A DNA stretch of 64,000 nucleotides from Oribacterium sp. WCC10 (lineage in GTDB: Bacteria; Bacillota; Clostridia; Lachnospirales; Lachnospiraceae), in the NCBI RefSeq assembly GCF_900113415.1, contig NZ_FOPH01000016.1, positions 18,094 to 82,093 of the forward strand, given 5' to 3'. The notes beneath the pieces were generated by a model. It saw only the letters and a list, made by a program, of their open reading frames with translations. It did no database searches and had not been told where the DNA came from. Position numbers and translations under genes: made by a program. Below, piece after piece: positions 9,069-18,040 of the stretch. How positions within the stretch are numbered: the stretch's first letter is position 1; each line of letters begins with the position of its first letter.

Positions 9069-9755
9069 TTACTCTGTTTTTGTGTTATCCCATGCATCGC
9101 AGAAGGTTCCGATTCCCTGAGTTGTGTATGCGTGGTGCTGAGCGCTCTTGTAGATTGCAAGACCTGCTGTGATAATGTCTGCACCTGCTACTGCGCAGTC
9201 AACCATCTGCTTTGGTGAACGGAGTGCTGCACAGATGATCTGTGTCTTTCCGTAGAAGCCATAGTTCTTATAGATGTCAACGATGTCCTTGATGTACTGT
9301 CTGCAGTCTTCGCCGTTGTCCTCTTTCCAGCCGATGAAAGGTGATACAAAAAGTGAACCGTTCTTAGCTGCGAAAATAGCCTGCGCAGGAGCAAATACAA
9401 GTGTAAGGTTTGTTCTGATGCCTTCCTTCTCAAGCTGTCTTGCTGCTGCTACACCAGCCTCTGTTGCAGGAATTTTGATAGCAAAGTTTGGAGAAACCTT
9501 TGCATACTTTCTTGCTTCAGCTACCATATCCTCTGTCTTGTCAAGATGTGGATTGATCTCGATGGAAACAGGGAATTTGTCGATACCCTCAAGGCCGTTT
9601 TCCTTAATCCAGTTTGCGATATCTGTGATTGCTGTTACGAATGGCTTTCCGCTAAGCATGATGTGCTTAGGGTTTGTTGTTACACCGTCAATTCCGAATG
9701 TCTTGTACGCATAGTCGATCTCATCTAATTTTGCACTATCAAGAAAAAACTTCAT
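9069..9755 (-). CDS. sftT: Class I transaldolase, 6-deoxy-6-sulfofructose transaldolase
   Basis: A 228-residue small transaldolase of the Fsa/TalC size class. The Schiff-base lysine is K94 in FAIKIPAT; VTTNP (residues 25-29), SIEI and NLTLVFAPAQA are also in place. The enzyme would move the three-carbon dihydroxyacetone unit of sulfofructose to glyceraldehyde-3-phosphate, giving fructose-6-phosphate and sulfolactaldehyde. After VTTNP the usual small residue (Ser or Thr) is replaced by Lys-His, a possible sulfonate contact. It is the first gene of the operon, about 115 bp from a consensus promoter, with AGGAGG before the start. Sugar-phosphate transaldolase is the alternative, but the operon argues against it. 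Confidence 0.87.
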   Translation of the reverse strand: MKFFLDSAKLDEIDYAYKTFGIDGVTTNPKHIMLSGKPFVTAITDIANWIKENGLEGIDKFPVSIEINPHLDKTEDMVAEARKYAKVSPNFAIKIPATEAGVAAARQLEKEGIRTNLTLVFAPAQAIFAAKNGSLFVSPFIGWKEDNGEDCRQYIKDIVDIYKNYGFYGKTQIICAALRSPKQMVDCAVAGADIITAGLAIYKSAQHHAYTTQGIGTFCDAWDNTKTE

Positions 9756-9850
9756 TACTTCCTCCTATTTTACGAGAACCCTTCCCCCCCTTTAAGTCTG
9801 TTTTTTTAGGTTAGGGCTTGTCTCGTCTGATGCTGTATTTGGTTCGCATC

Positions 9851-9906
9851 AATTAGTTAATTCAATTAATTAATTAGTATTATAGTGCGACTTGCACAAT
9901 TGTAAA
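9851..9906 (-). promoter_or_regulatory. Sigma-A promoter and palindromic operator of the sulfoquinovose operon
   Basis: Read on the minus strand, TTTACA (9901-9906) and a perfect TATAAT (9879-9884) are 16 bp apart. At the expected start site lies a palindrome with a single mismatched pair, AATTAGTTAATTCAATTAATTAATT with core TTAATTCAATTAA (9857-9869), total span 9851-9875. A repressor bound there would block the start of transcription. No cognate regulator gene is adjacent. The rest of 9907-10056 shows no gene. Confidence 0.75.
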
Positions 9907-10056
9907 GAGCATAATCGACCATATATGCACCACTTTATGATTTTTGTGAATTCTATATCAAACATCAACTTAATTTTATCCAAATTGACAGCTTTTTAAG
10001 ATTGTATTTTTGTAGTAAATATGCATTGCAGCCATCAGCTAAAATCCCACAAAAAT

Positions 10057-10108
10057 ACCACCCTTAACTTCCATGGCCATAAAGAGCTCATGAAATATCA
10101 AGGGTGGT
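10057..10108 (-). terminator. Probable terminator after the GH32 gene
   Basis: Inverted arms ACCACCCTT and AAGGGTGGT (9 bp, 34-nt loop) are followed on the minus strand by TATTTTTGTG. The large loop lowers confidence. It would separate the fructoside operon from the sulfoquinovose promoter. Confidence 0.5.
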
Positions 10109-10198
10109 TTTACTTTCAGACTTCTCACATTAATAATGGCAGCGCACCATTAATGTTTGAATGTCAGGTATCTTATATTCTCTTTTAAACTATGATAT

Positions 10199-10262
10199 CA
10201 CGTAAGGACGTTTTTTGCGGCCTGGGCGTGAGGAATATGGGAGGAACGCGTGAGCGCAAGGC
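10199..10262. repeat. Partial copy of the structured repeat (internal part only)
   Basis: The stretch CACGTAAGGACG ... GCGGCCTGGGCGTGAGGAATATGGGAGG ... CGTGAGCGCAAGGCGG matches the right interior of copy B (16385-16505: CACGAAAGGACG ... CGGCCTGAGAGTGCGGAATGTGGGAGG ... CGGGAGCGCATAGCGCGAAGCGG) with scattered changes. It lacks a terminal repeat and sits just after the GH32 stop codon. Confidence 0.6.
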
Positions 10263-10266
10263 GGAT

Positions 10267-11748
10267 TCACTTGTCCAGTTTCCAGAAATCGAGATTCATC
10301 ACTGCGCTTCCTTTTGCTGAAAAGCTTATTTTTCCTGCATCTTCAGGAGCATATACTGTTGACGAACATGTACTTTCCCCATCATTGACAAAAATTTCAG
10401 CGGAAAATCTGTCAAGAAGTATACGAAGCTTAAGCCTGCCGCCATTATATCTCACAGGGAACTCTCTTTTGTTATTTATATCATTCGGGAATCCGGAATA
10501 GGTTCTGTCGAAGATGGCTATACCATCCTCCGGTCTGTAAATAAAGTCTGTATGGAAATCAGCATTTGAATGGAATGATATCTTAAATTCCCTAAAACTC
10601 TGTCCGTTAGGCACAAGCTCAAGTTCCATATCGCAAACCTTCCCGGAAACCCCGGGAAGAGTTGTCTCATGAAGAAGATCTACATCCCTGTATGCAGCAT
10701 GCTCCTTTCTGTAACTCTCGATTTCTCTCACCGGTCTCTGATAAAGTCTGCCGTCTTTACAGCTCAGCTCTCTCGGAAGAATCATCTGACCGAACCACTT
10801 CTGTCCCTCGGGCACCGCCTTACAGGACTCCCATGACTGCATCCATGCTGTCATGATCCTGCGGCCATCCTCGGATTTAAGAGTCTGCATGGCATAGAAA
10901 TCAAGGCCGTAATCTATGGCAGATACACTTTCGCGTACAAAGCTGTGATTTTTCCTGTCATAGCTTCCCACAATCACGATATTACCGTTTCCATTGTGAA
11001 ATTCCAGTGTTCTGGCCTGCATGAACTGAGGAGAGGTAAATATAAAGTGTTTACCGTCAAGTTCAAAAAAATCAGGGCACTCCCACATCTTTCCATATTC
11101 ATTTCGGGAACGGTCAAGCACTGTTACAAACTTCCATTCTTTTCCGTCCTTACTTTCAAAAAGAAGTATGGCACCGCTTCCGTCCTCTGTTCTGTTGCCG
11201 GCCACTATGTAGTAACAGTCATCCTCTTCATCAAACCATATCTTAGGATCTCTGAAATCCACTGGACTCCAGCCCTCAGGAATACTTTTATGATCTATCA
11301 CCGGATTATGCCGGAATTTTTCATAATCAGCTCCATCTCCGAAAGCAAGACACTGGGTCTGTCGTATGATTTCTTTTCCTTCCTTATATTCGGATTTCAC
11401 TCCGGTATAGACCAAAAGCTGCTTTCCGTCCTTTGTTTCAACCGCGCCGCCTGAAAAGCATCCGAAATTATCATAGGATTCATCCGGAGCTATAGCCGCA
11501 GGTAGATAATCCCACTTCACATAGTCCTTTGATACCGCATGGCCCCAATGCATGGGACCCCACTCTGTTTTGTATGGATAATACTGATAAAACTGATGGA
11601 TCGTTCCCTTATAAATCGAGAATCCGTTGGGATCGTTCATCCATCCTGCCCGGGGCGAGAGATGATATACGGGTCTTTCATCCTCACCTATATATCTCTC
11701 TGTCTCTTTCTCCTGCTCTCTGGCCTTTTTCAGTAATTCACTAATCAT
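10267..11748 (-). CDS. GH32 beta-fructosidase (sucrose / fructo-oligosaccharide hydrolase)
   Basis: A 493-residue GH32 enzyme with the five-blade catalytic domain and a C-terminal beta-sandwich. The three signature acids are present: nucleophile D39 in WMNDPNG, D167 in FRDP and acid/base E223 in ECPD. There is no signal peptide, so it splits sucrose or short fructans after import. The start codon overlaps the lacI stop (ATGA), so translation is coupled to the repressor gene, and AAGGG lies inside the lacI end. The operon has an ABC importer rather than a PTS, so unphosphorylated substrate is more likely than sucrose-6-phosphate. Invertase, inulinase and levanase cannot be told apart by eye. 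Confidence 0.9.
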   Translation of the reverse strand: MISELLKKAREQEKETERYIGEDERPVYHLSPRAGWMNDPNGFSIYKGTIHQFYQYYPYKTEWGPMHWGHAVSKDYVKWDYLPAAIAPDESYDNFGCFSGGAVETKDGKQLLVYTGVKSEYKEGKEIIRQTQCLAFGDGADYEKFRHNPVIDHKSIPEGWSPVDFRDPKIWFDEEDDCYYIVAGNRTEDGSGAILLFESKDGKEWKFVTVLDRSRNEYGKMWECPDFFELDGKHFIFTSPQFMQARTLEFHNGNGNIVIVGSYDRKNHSFVRESVSAIDYGLDFYAMQTLKSEDGRRIMTAWMQSWESCKAVPEGQKWFGQMILPRELSCKDGRLYQRPVREIESYRKEHAAYRDVDLLHETTLPGVSGKVCDMELELVPNGQSFREFKISFHSNADFHTDFIYRPEDGIAIFDRTYSGFPNDINNKREFPVRYNGGRLKLRILLDRFSAEIFVNDGESTCSSTVYAPEDAGKISFSAKGSAVMNLDFWKLDK

Positions 11749-12740
11749 ACTTTTCCCTTCACTTCCGTCGACATTCCCCTCTTTAATTTTACAGGCAGTG
11801 TAATGACTTTTTTCTCCGGATTCTTTCCTTCTATTCTCATCTCAAGCTGTTTGAAGCACTCTCTTGCAAGTTCCTTGATGGGCTGCTCTATAACGGTTAT
11901 GGTAGGATATGACATCTCTATAATATCTGTTCCGTCATAGGAAACTATCTTCAGATCCTCAGGTATGCGCTTTCCTGACTTCAGGGCTTCCTTTTCGATA
12001 TTGAGTGCTATAAGATCTGTGCCAAACACTCCGTCTATATCTCCATGCCTTTCAAAAAAATCTTTACACAGATTTTTGTTATACTCATAGCCCAGGCTGT
12101 TCCACCTGGTGTAGACATTGATCACCTCAACGCCCCTGTCTCTCAGTACCTTTTCAAAAGTATCATGCCTTATGACAAACGGTGCCGAGGTATTTTCTTC
12201 ATTTCTGAATTGAGCTACTTTTCTGCAGCCTGCCGCCAACAGCTCTTCAGCAGCCATCCTTCCTCCGGCTTCATGATCCGATCTCACGCACGGAATCATA
12301 TCTCCCAGATCTCTGTCAAGTGCTACAACCGGACGTTCAACCGCTGCATACTGCTCAATGTCCAATGTATGAGAGGCCACCACTATCCCATCCACCAGCT
12401 TTTCTTTGAGCATCTTCAGGTACTGATACTCATAATTCTCTTTAAACCAGGTGTTGCAGAGCATCATCCTGTATTTATGCTCTGCAAATATCTCCTCCAG
12501 TTCATTTACAAAGGCGGAAAAAAACGGATGATCTATCTCAGGGATAATAACCGCGATTATACCGTTTTTATTGCGGTACAGATTTCTGGCTACAGCATTG
12601 GGCGTATAGTCAAGCTCCCGAATAGCATTTTCTATGCGTTCTCTCGTCTCTTCCTTTACGTAGCCCGTATCATTAATGACACGCGATACGGTGGCAACTC
12701 CAACCCCTGCCAGCTTTGCCACTTCCTGTATGGTTGCCAT
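11745..12740 (-). CDS. LacI-family repressor of the fructoside operon
   Basis: A 331-residue regulator. Residues 1-50 are a LacI helix-turn-helix (MATIQEVAKLAGVGVATVSR) with hinge helix YTPNAVARNL, followed by a periplasmic-binding-protein-like effector domain. It lies inside the operon between the permease and GH32 genes. The two identical TGGAACCCGTTCCA palindromes near the operon promoter (16083-16096 and 16158-16171) are its likely targets, which would make it autoregulated. AAGGAG precedes the start. The inducer is probably sucrose, fructose or a fructoside, inferred from the neighbouring hydrolase. Confidence 0.9.
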   Translation of the reverse strand: MATIQEVAKLAGVGVATVSRVINDTGYVKEETRERIENAIRELDYTPNAVARNLYRNKNGIIAVIIPEIDHPFFSAFVNELEEIFAEHKYRMMLCNTWFKENYEYQYLKMLKEKLVDGIVVASHTLDIEQYAAVERPVVALDRDLGDMIPCVRSDHEAGGRMAAEELLAAGCRKVAQFRNEENTSAPFVIRHDTFEKVLRDRGVEVINVYTRWNSLGYEYNKNLCKDFFERHGDIDGVFGTDLIALNIEKEALKSGKRIPEDLKIVSYDGTDIIEMSYPTITVIEQPIKELARECFKQLEMRIEGKNPEKKVITLPVKLKRGMSTEVKGKV

Positions 12741-12832
12741 AGCTCCTTACTCCTTTCCTTCCGTCTTTCCTTAAATCAAAAAACCTACACATATTTTTGC
12801 ATATTCCCTGCGCATCATCAACCTGCATCTCA

Positions 12833-13690
12833 TCATCCCTTTATTCCGGAGGAAGCTATTCCTTCCACATAGTATTTCTGCATGAATATGAACATGAGGA
12901 TCATAGGTACCGCAGAGATCACAAGTGCCGCCATGATGGCGCTGTAATGAACAGGCTGCGTTCCGAAGAACACCTGAACAGCCAGCTGAATAGTTCTCTT
13001 TTCCTCTCCGGTCATAACAAGAAACGGCCACATAAAGTCATTCCAGTGAGCTACAAAATCAAGGATGAATACTGTCGCATAAACCGTTTTTGAGATAGGA
13101 ACCACTATGCTGAAAAAAGTCCTTATATGTCCGCTTCCGTCGATATATGCAGCTTCGATCAACTCATCCGGAATATCGGAAAAGAACTGTCTGAACATGT
13201 ATATCGAAAAGCACTTCGGGATGAAAGGGATAACCAAAGCCTGAAGTGTATTGACCCAGCCAAGCTGTGACATCTCTATGTAGAGAGGAAGCATGATAGC
13301 CTCCATGGGAAGTACCATGAGTGCTATGACCAGATTAAGTATAAGTCCCTTACCCTTAAAATCAAATTTTGCAAGTGCATATCCGCAAAGTGAATTCAGA
13401 AACAGGTCTCCCACAAGAATCAAAGCGATATAGCAGAATGTATTTTTCAGAACATTCAGTATATTAAGTCGTGTGAATACCTCTATGTAATTGTTTATGG
13501 ATGCATGTGTCGGAATAAATGTCCTTATGGAATTCATATTGGCAAATATCTCCGCCTCAGGTTTCAGCGATGCACTCACCATCCACAATAGCGGCGAAAC
13601 AAAGATGATGCCGATGATTAAATTCCCCAGATAAAAAAGAAATTTACTTATTATTTTTTGTCTTTCAATCGAACTGGTTCTGCTGCTCAT
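12833..13690 (-). CDS. CUT1 sugar ABC importer permease, MalG/LacG type
   Basis: A 285-residue inner-membrane permease with six hydrophobic segments. The EAA loop that docks the ATPase is clear near residue 195 (EAAYIDGSGHIRTFFSIVVPI). It ends in the short GIKG-like tail common in MalG-type subunits. It follows the MalF-type gene by 20 bp. The operon has no ATPase gene, as is usual for Firmicute CUT1 importers that share one MsmK/UgpC-like ATPase encoded elsewhere. Confidence 0.9.
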   Translation of the reverse strand: MSSRTSSIERQKIISKFLFYLGNLIIGIIFVSPLLWMVSASLKPEAEIFANMNSIRTFIPTHASINNYIEVFTRLNILNVLKNTFCYIALILVGDLFLNSLCGYALAKFDFKGKGLILNLVIALMVLPMEAIMLPLYIEMSQLGWVNTLQALVIPFIPKCFSIYMFRQFFSDIPDELIEAAYIDGSGHIRTFFSIVVPISKTVYATVFILDFVAHWNDFMWPFLVMTGEEKRTIQLAVQVFFGTQPVHYSAIMAALVISAVPMILMFIFMQKYYVEGIASSGIKG

Positions 13691-13710
13691 GAAATACCCC
13701 TTTCAGTCTC

Positions 13711-14604
13711 TCAGTCTTTCGGCATGGTCAAACGTTTCATAACAAGTGACATCGTTACAACGATGATGAAAAACACAGCTGCCGCAGAGCAGGCATATCC
13801 AAAATTACCTTCCTGAAAACCTTCGGTATAGATATAGTAGACCAGTGTTTTGGTTGAGTTCTGCGGACCGCCCTTTGTCATGACATATGGCTGCGTAAAA
13901 AGTTTCATAGCCTGTATCATAGTTATCATCACAACATACTTTATGGTTGATTTAAGTCCGGGCAGCGTGATATAGACCAGTTTCTGGAAAGCCGTTGCAC
14001 CGTCAACCGAAGCAGCTTCATATTGGGATGACGGAATAGCCTGAAGTCCTGCGATGAAGATCATCATCTGGTATCCTGCTCCCTGCCATGCAGACATGAA
14101 AATGATCGAATTCATGGCAGTCTTTTTATTACTCAGAAAATTGATGCTCTCCATCCCCAGACTTTTAAGCAGTGAATTGATGAGACCTGTAGATGGATTT
14201 GAATTGTACAGGATCGTCCACAGTATAGATATGACAACCATGGAGGTGAGCTGTGGAGCGAAGTACATGGTTCTGAAAAAAGCGACTCCCCGTGTTTTCG
14301 CCGCAACCAGAAGTGCAAGTCCTAAAGCCAGAGCCGTCTGTACAGGAACTACAACTACCGTAAAGTAAATTGTGTTTTTAAACGCCTGCCAAAAATCTTT
14401 GTCCTGAAAAAGCTTTATATAGTTTTCTATATTAATGAAAGTCATGTCCTGCGGCCGCATTATCTGATACCGAAAAACTGAAAAATACACGGTATATATC
14501 ATCGGTACAAGAAGAAATGCTATGAGCAGAAAAACCGATGGTGTTACGAGTACTGCCGCTGAGGTACTTTCATTTCTGTTTTTTACATTATTTACCTTTA
14601 CCAT
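13711..14604 (-). CDS. CUT1 sugar ABC importer permease, MalF/LacF type
   Basis: A 297-residue permease with six hydrophobic segments and the EAA loop EAASVDGATAFQKLVYITLPG near residue 195. It pairs with the MalG-type protein encoded next to form the channel. The order binding protein, MalF, MalG is standard. TTCCTCTTATG-type spacing (GAGGAA before ATG) supports the start at 14604. The substrate is inferred to be a fructoside from the downstream GH32 gene. Confidence 0.9.
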   Translation of the reverse strand: MVKVNNVKNRNESTSAAVLVTPSVFLLIAFLLVPMIYTVYFSVFRYQIMRPQDMTFINIENYIKLFQDKDFWQAFKNTIYFTVVVVPVQTALALGLALLVAAKTRGVAFFRTMYFAPQLTSMVVISILWTILYNSNPSTGLINSLLKSLGMESINFLSNKKTAMNSIIFMSAWQGAGYQMMIFIAGLQAIPSSQYEAASVDGATAFQKLVYITLPGLKSTIKYVVMITMIQAMKLFTQPYVMTKGGPQNSTKTLVYYIYTEGFQEGNFGYACSAAAVFFIIVVTMSLVMKRLTMPKD

Positions 14605-14674
14605 AGTAAGTTCCTCTTATGCAGTCAGCGCTTAAGCGCCGACTGCTGTTTTATCATACATGATACCTTACGCA

Positions 14675-16033
14675 TCACTTTGCATAGTATGTATTGTAGT
14701 CTTCTTGAAAATCTGCGGCCACGCTGTCAAGCTGCTCCTTGATGTAAGCTTCATCAACCTTATGATCTGAAGCTGCTGCGGAGAATATGTTAGACATAGC
14801 CTCTGCATACTTTGTAGAGAAGGACGCATAGGACGGAGTACGTGGACGAGGTACTGCAGTATGGTTAAGCTGTTCAACCATCAGTGAAAGCGGGTAATCC
14901 TTGTAAGCAGCCATTGACTCAGTCTCATAAGAAGAATTTCTGGTGGCAGGCTTTGCAATTGCTGCAGCATATGTAGCAACATTGTCTGTATTCATAAGCC
15001 ACTGTAAGAACTTTCCTGCAGCGTCAACATTCTGGCAATCCTTTGAAATAGCTGCTGACCAGTCTCCGCATGGTGAAACCGCCTTCTTTGTATCATCGGA
15101 AACCGGATAGTAGGTTACTCCCCAATCAAAGTCAGCATTATCTGTTAATGTTGCCACATCCCATGAACCACCCAGCATGGTAGCACATGCCTTGTTAAGG
15201 AACTCATCTGTAATCGGCTCTATGTTTGCATATCCGTCTGCTATAAGCTGCGCAAGGAAAGCGCTGGTCTTCACTGCCTCATCACTGTTTACATATCCAT
15301 CTGCCGTATCTCCTGTCTCGTTGATATAGTCCTTACCCTGTGAGATATACATAGGTTCCAATGCATAAGGAATTCCTTCACCATGATCCATGATGATATG
15401 TGTTCCCACATGATCCTCAGTTGTACACTTTTCAGCTATATTACGAAGCTCTGACCATGTAATAGGGTTATCAACAGTCCTTTTATCGATGTCATCCACA
15501 TCGATTCCTGCTTCTCTGAGCATGTCTTTGTTGTAGTAGAAGGCAACAGATGATTCCGTCGCGGAAATGGCATAAGTCTTTCCGTCATATGTGCACTGGG
15601 CAACTGTTGAAGGAACAAAATCCTTCAGATCCTCTGCCGTAAAGTATTTATCCAGAGGCACTATGATATCATTCGCTGCATAGTAGGAAACCTGAGGCCC
15701 GTCCACAAAGAAAATGTCCGGAAGAGAATTTGATGTGACAGCTGTTGCAACTTTATTGTCATAAGCGTATGAATCCGAACGATCTATAGCATCTCTTTTT
15801 ACCTGTATATCAGGATTTGCCTTGTTCCACTCATCAATTTTTTCTGCCCACCATTTTTCCACAGATTCCTTATCTGTAGGACTCCAGATAGTCAAGCTTG
15901 CTGCTCCGTCTGAAGCGCCTGAAGCTGCAGAAGTTGACTGAGCCGGTACTGCTCCCGCGTTTGAAGCTCCGCCGCATGCAGTAAGTGATACGGCCATAAC
16001 TGTCGAAAGAATGGTTAATAGGTTCTTTTTCAT
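14675..16033 (-). CDS. CUT1 sugar-binding lipoprotein
   Basis: A 452-residue family 1 solute-binding protein. The lipobox is in MKKNLLTILSTVMAVSLTAC, then a Ser/Ala-rich linker and a binding domain starting near LTIWSPTDKESVEKW. The start at 16033 is chosen for its GGGAGA site; the longer frame to 16120 would run through an operator and the leader hairpin. As first gene it sits behind a sigma-A promoter and two LacI operators. Probable ligand: sucrose or short fructo-oligosaccharides (from operon context only). Confidence 0.9.
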   Translation of the reverse strand: MKKNLLTILSTVMAVSLTACGGASNAGAVPAQSTSAASGASDGAASLTIWSPTDKESVEKWWAEKIDEWNKANPDIQVKRDAIDRSDSYAYDNKVATAVTSNSLPDIFFVDGPQVSYYAANDIIVPLDKYFTAEDLKDFVPSTVAQCTYDGKTYAISATESSVAFYYNKDMLREAGIDVDDIDKRTVDNPITWSELRNIAEKCTTEDHVGTHIIMDHGEGIPYALEPMYISQGKDYINETGDTADGYVNSDEAVKTSAFLAQLIADGYANIEPITDEFLNKACATMLGGSWDVATLTDNADFDWGVTYYPVSDDTKKAVSPCGDWSAAISKDCQNVDAAGKFLQWLMNTDNVATYAAAIAKPATRNSSYETESMAAYKDYPLSLMVEQLNHTAVPRPRTPSYASFSTKYAEAMSNIFSAAASDHKVDEAYIKEQLDSVAADFQEDYNTYYAK

Positions 16034-16082
16034 TGGATCTCCCTTTCTCTGCATTACATATACAGTAGTAACGTCGTTTTTG

Positions 16083-16213
16083 TGGAACCCGTTCCATATG
16101 TTGCCTTTTATAATGCACAACCAGAAAAGTTGTGCATTATCCCCTTCAATCCATTAATGGAACCCGTTCCATATGTTGCTTTTAACTATAAACATCTTTT
16201 GGATTTCTGTCAA
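16083..16213 (-). promoter_or_regulatory. Promoter, twin LacI operators and leader hairpin of the fructoside operon
   Basis: On the minus strand TTGACA (16208-16213) and TATAGT (16185-16190) are 17 bp apart. TGGAACCCGTTCCA lies just after the -10 box (16158-16171) and again 75 bp on (16083-16096). Both copies carry the same TATGTTGC extension, so a 22-bp unit is repeated, a spacing suited to looping. Between them, 16110-16140 forms a 12-bp perfect stem (ATAATGCACAAC, 7-nt loop) in the transcribed leader. It has no T-run, so it is not a simple terminator. Confidence 0.85.
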
Positions 16214-16223
16214 GCCTTTAATA

Positions 16224-16536
16224 TGATATAAGTGTCAAAAGTCTTCCTCCACTTGTGCTTGCACAAAAGTGGAGGATAGACTTCATGACACGCCCCACAT
16301 GACTGGTGGCAGATTCCGTAGGAATCTGGCATATAGCACCAGCCCTTCGCGAAGCGAACTAAATGGGCTGGTGTTCCCAGAGAGCACGAAAGGACGATTT
16401 ATCGGCCTGAGAGTGCGGAATGTGGGAGGGCGCTGATGATCCAGTGGATCATCGCTTAGCGCCGACCGAAGTGGAACGTAGACGCGGGAGCGCATAGCGC
16501 GAAGCGGTCCGATATCGACTTTTGACACTCACATCA
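16224..16536. repeat. Complete copy B of the structured inverted-repeat element (313 bp)
   Basis: The ends at 16224-16243 and 16517-16536 are inverted copies (TGATATAAGTGTCAAAAGTC / TGATGTGAGTGTCAAAAGTC), and TTAATA flanks both sides (16218-16223, 16537-16542). The interior holds four hairpins: 16239-16283 (about 20 bp of stem, GTGC-TT-GCAC tip), 16310-16328 (CAGATTCC), 16337-16373 (CACCAGCCC enclosing TTCGC/GCGAA) and 16429-16463 (GGCGCT plus GATGATCC). No credible coding frame is present. Confidence 0.8.
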
Positions 16537-16587
16537 TTAATATACCTGAGATAGAAAGATACGGGTCATATCAACTTTATCGTAAAA

Positions 16588-16630
16588 AAGTGCAGATGTC
16601 AGAGGAAATTAATCTCTGATATCTGCACTT
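16588..16630 (-). terminator. Terminator of the GRE/alcohol dehydrogenase operon
   Basis: A long stem (AAGTGCAGATATCAGAG with its complement, AT-rich loop) is followed on the minus strand by TTTTTT, 65 bp after the alcohol dehydrogenase stop. Confidence 0.85.
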
Positions 16631-16694
16631 AATCATCATTTTCACGGAAGATCCCGAAAAATGATCCTTCATTTCTCCAAAGCTCAAAGACCTG

Positions 16695-17852
16695 TCACAG
16701 CGCCTTTTTATAAAGCATCACACAATCCTTAAGTGTGGTCTGGCGCGGGTTAGCCATGATGTTAGCCTGTCCCTTCATGGCATCTTCTGCCATAACATCG
16801 ACCTTATCTTCTGTTACCCCAACATCCGAAAGCTTCTCCGGTATGCCGAGCTGCCTGTTAAGCTTTTTAAGTTCATCCACAAGCATCATAGGAACGAAGT
16901 TCTCAACAGGTCCCTTTTCTTCTCTGATGTATCTGTAGATCTTCTCATACTTTCCGTCATGGTCTGCGATAGCGTTGAACTCAGCCACATAAGGCAGGAG
17001 GATGGCATTGGCAACACCGTGAGCCACATGGAAATGTCCGCTTACCGGGTGGCTTAATGCATGAACGTCGCCGAGTCTTGCCCATGCAAATGATATTCCC
17101 GCGAAATTGGACCCAAGCATCATGGCACTGGCAGCCTCAGAGTCCTTGCGGTTGGCGGTGAATCTGCGGAGATTCTTTCCGATAAGCTCCATAGCCTTTT
17201 CTGCCATGGCATCTGAGAACGGTGTGGCATTGTTTGAAACGTAGGCCTCCATGGCGTGAATAAGGGCATCGATACCGCAGGAAGCTGCTACAGATGCAGG
17301 TGCGGTCATGATGAGCTCCGGATCAAGGATGGCAAACTTCGGAATCTGCTCATAACTGAAAACAGACATCTTGAAGTTTGTTATCTCGTCAGTAATTACC
17401 GCTGAAGCCGTAACTTCACTTCCCGTTCCCGCTGTTGTGGGAACCGCAATGATAGGTGTGATAGGTCCGGGAACCTTGCCTGTTCCCACATACTGCTGTA
17501 TCTCACCGCCGTATGTTGCAAGAACACCGACGGCCTTGGCAACATCCATAGGACTTCCGCCGCCGAGAGCAACGATGCAGCCTGCGCCGGACTCCTTGTA
17601 CTTTGCAGTTGCATCTTTTACACAGGCAACTGTAGGGTTTGGAACCACATCAAGAAAACTTTCGCAGCTGATGCCTGCTGCCTCTATAAGATCAACTACC
17701 TTCTTAACTACACCTATGGACTCGAGTCCTCTGTCAGAAACCAGAAAAACCTTATCTGTCTTCATCTCTGACTTCACAAGCCCCGGTATCTCCCTGAGGC
17801 TCCCCATTCCGAATTTTATAGTCTGCGGTACTTTAAAATCAAAATCCTTCAT
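16695..17852 (-). CDS. hpfD: Iron-containing alcohol dehydrogenase, probable 3-sulfopropionaldehyde reductase
   Basis: A 385-residue group III alcohol dehydrogenase. The NAD(P) motif is GGGSPMD near residue 97, with PTTAGTGSE near 138. Metal ligands are D195, H199, H264 and H278. The start at 17852 has GGAG six bases ahead, while the ATG at 17864 lacks a site. It follows a glycyl radical enzyme gene, so it most likely reduces the aldehyde made by that enzyme. If the radical enzyme dehydrates DHPS, the aldehyde is 3-sulfopropionaldehyde and the product 3-hydroxypropane-1-sulfonate, as described for HpfD. Propanol or 1,3-propanediol dehydrogenase are the alternatives if the radical enzyme has a diol substrate. 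Family certain, substrate inferred. Confidence 0.72.
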   Translation of the reverse strand: MKDFDFKVPQTIKFGMGSLREIPGLVKSEMKTDKVFLVSDRGLESIGVVKKVVDLIEAAGISCESFLDVVPNPTVACVKDATAKYKESGAGCIVALGGGSPMDVAKAVGVLATYGGEIQQYVGTGKVPGPITPIIAVPTTAGTGSEVTASAVITDEITNFKMSVFSYEQIPKFAILDPELIMTAPASVAASCGIDALIHAMEAYVSNNATPFSDAMAEKAMELIGKNLRRFTANRKDSEAASAMMLGSNFAGISFAWARLGDVHALSHPVSGHFHVAHGVANAILLPYVAEFNAIADHDGKYEKIYRYIREEKGPVENFVPMMLVDELKKLNRQLGIPEKLSDVGVTEDKVDVMAEDAMKGQANIMANPRQTTLKDCVMLYKKAL

Positions 17853-18040
17853 CTCATTCTCCATTAATCAATTCCCAAAGCTCCGCGCTTTATCCAATGA
17901 TACGCGGAAAATCAGGAACCATTCCATAATATTTATTTTTATAATCAGCTATAATCTCTCACCTGAAAGAATCATACATTTGTCATAAGCTTCCGGATGT
18001 ATCCAGGAAAAAAGCTTCTGAAAGTCCTATATTTCATAAA

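Noticed and set aside
16283..16528. 81-codon minus-strand open frame inside repeat copy B
   Set aside because: It lies wholly within the hairpin-rich mobile repeat, has no ribosome site and an Arg/Pro-rich translation dictated by the stems.
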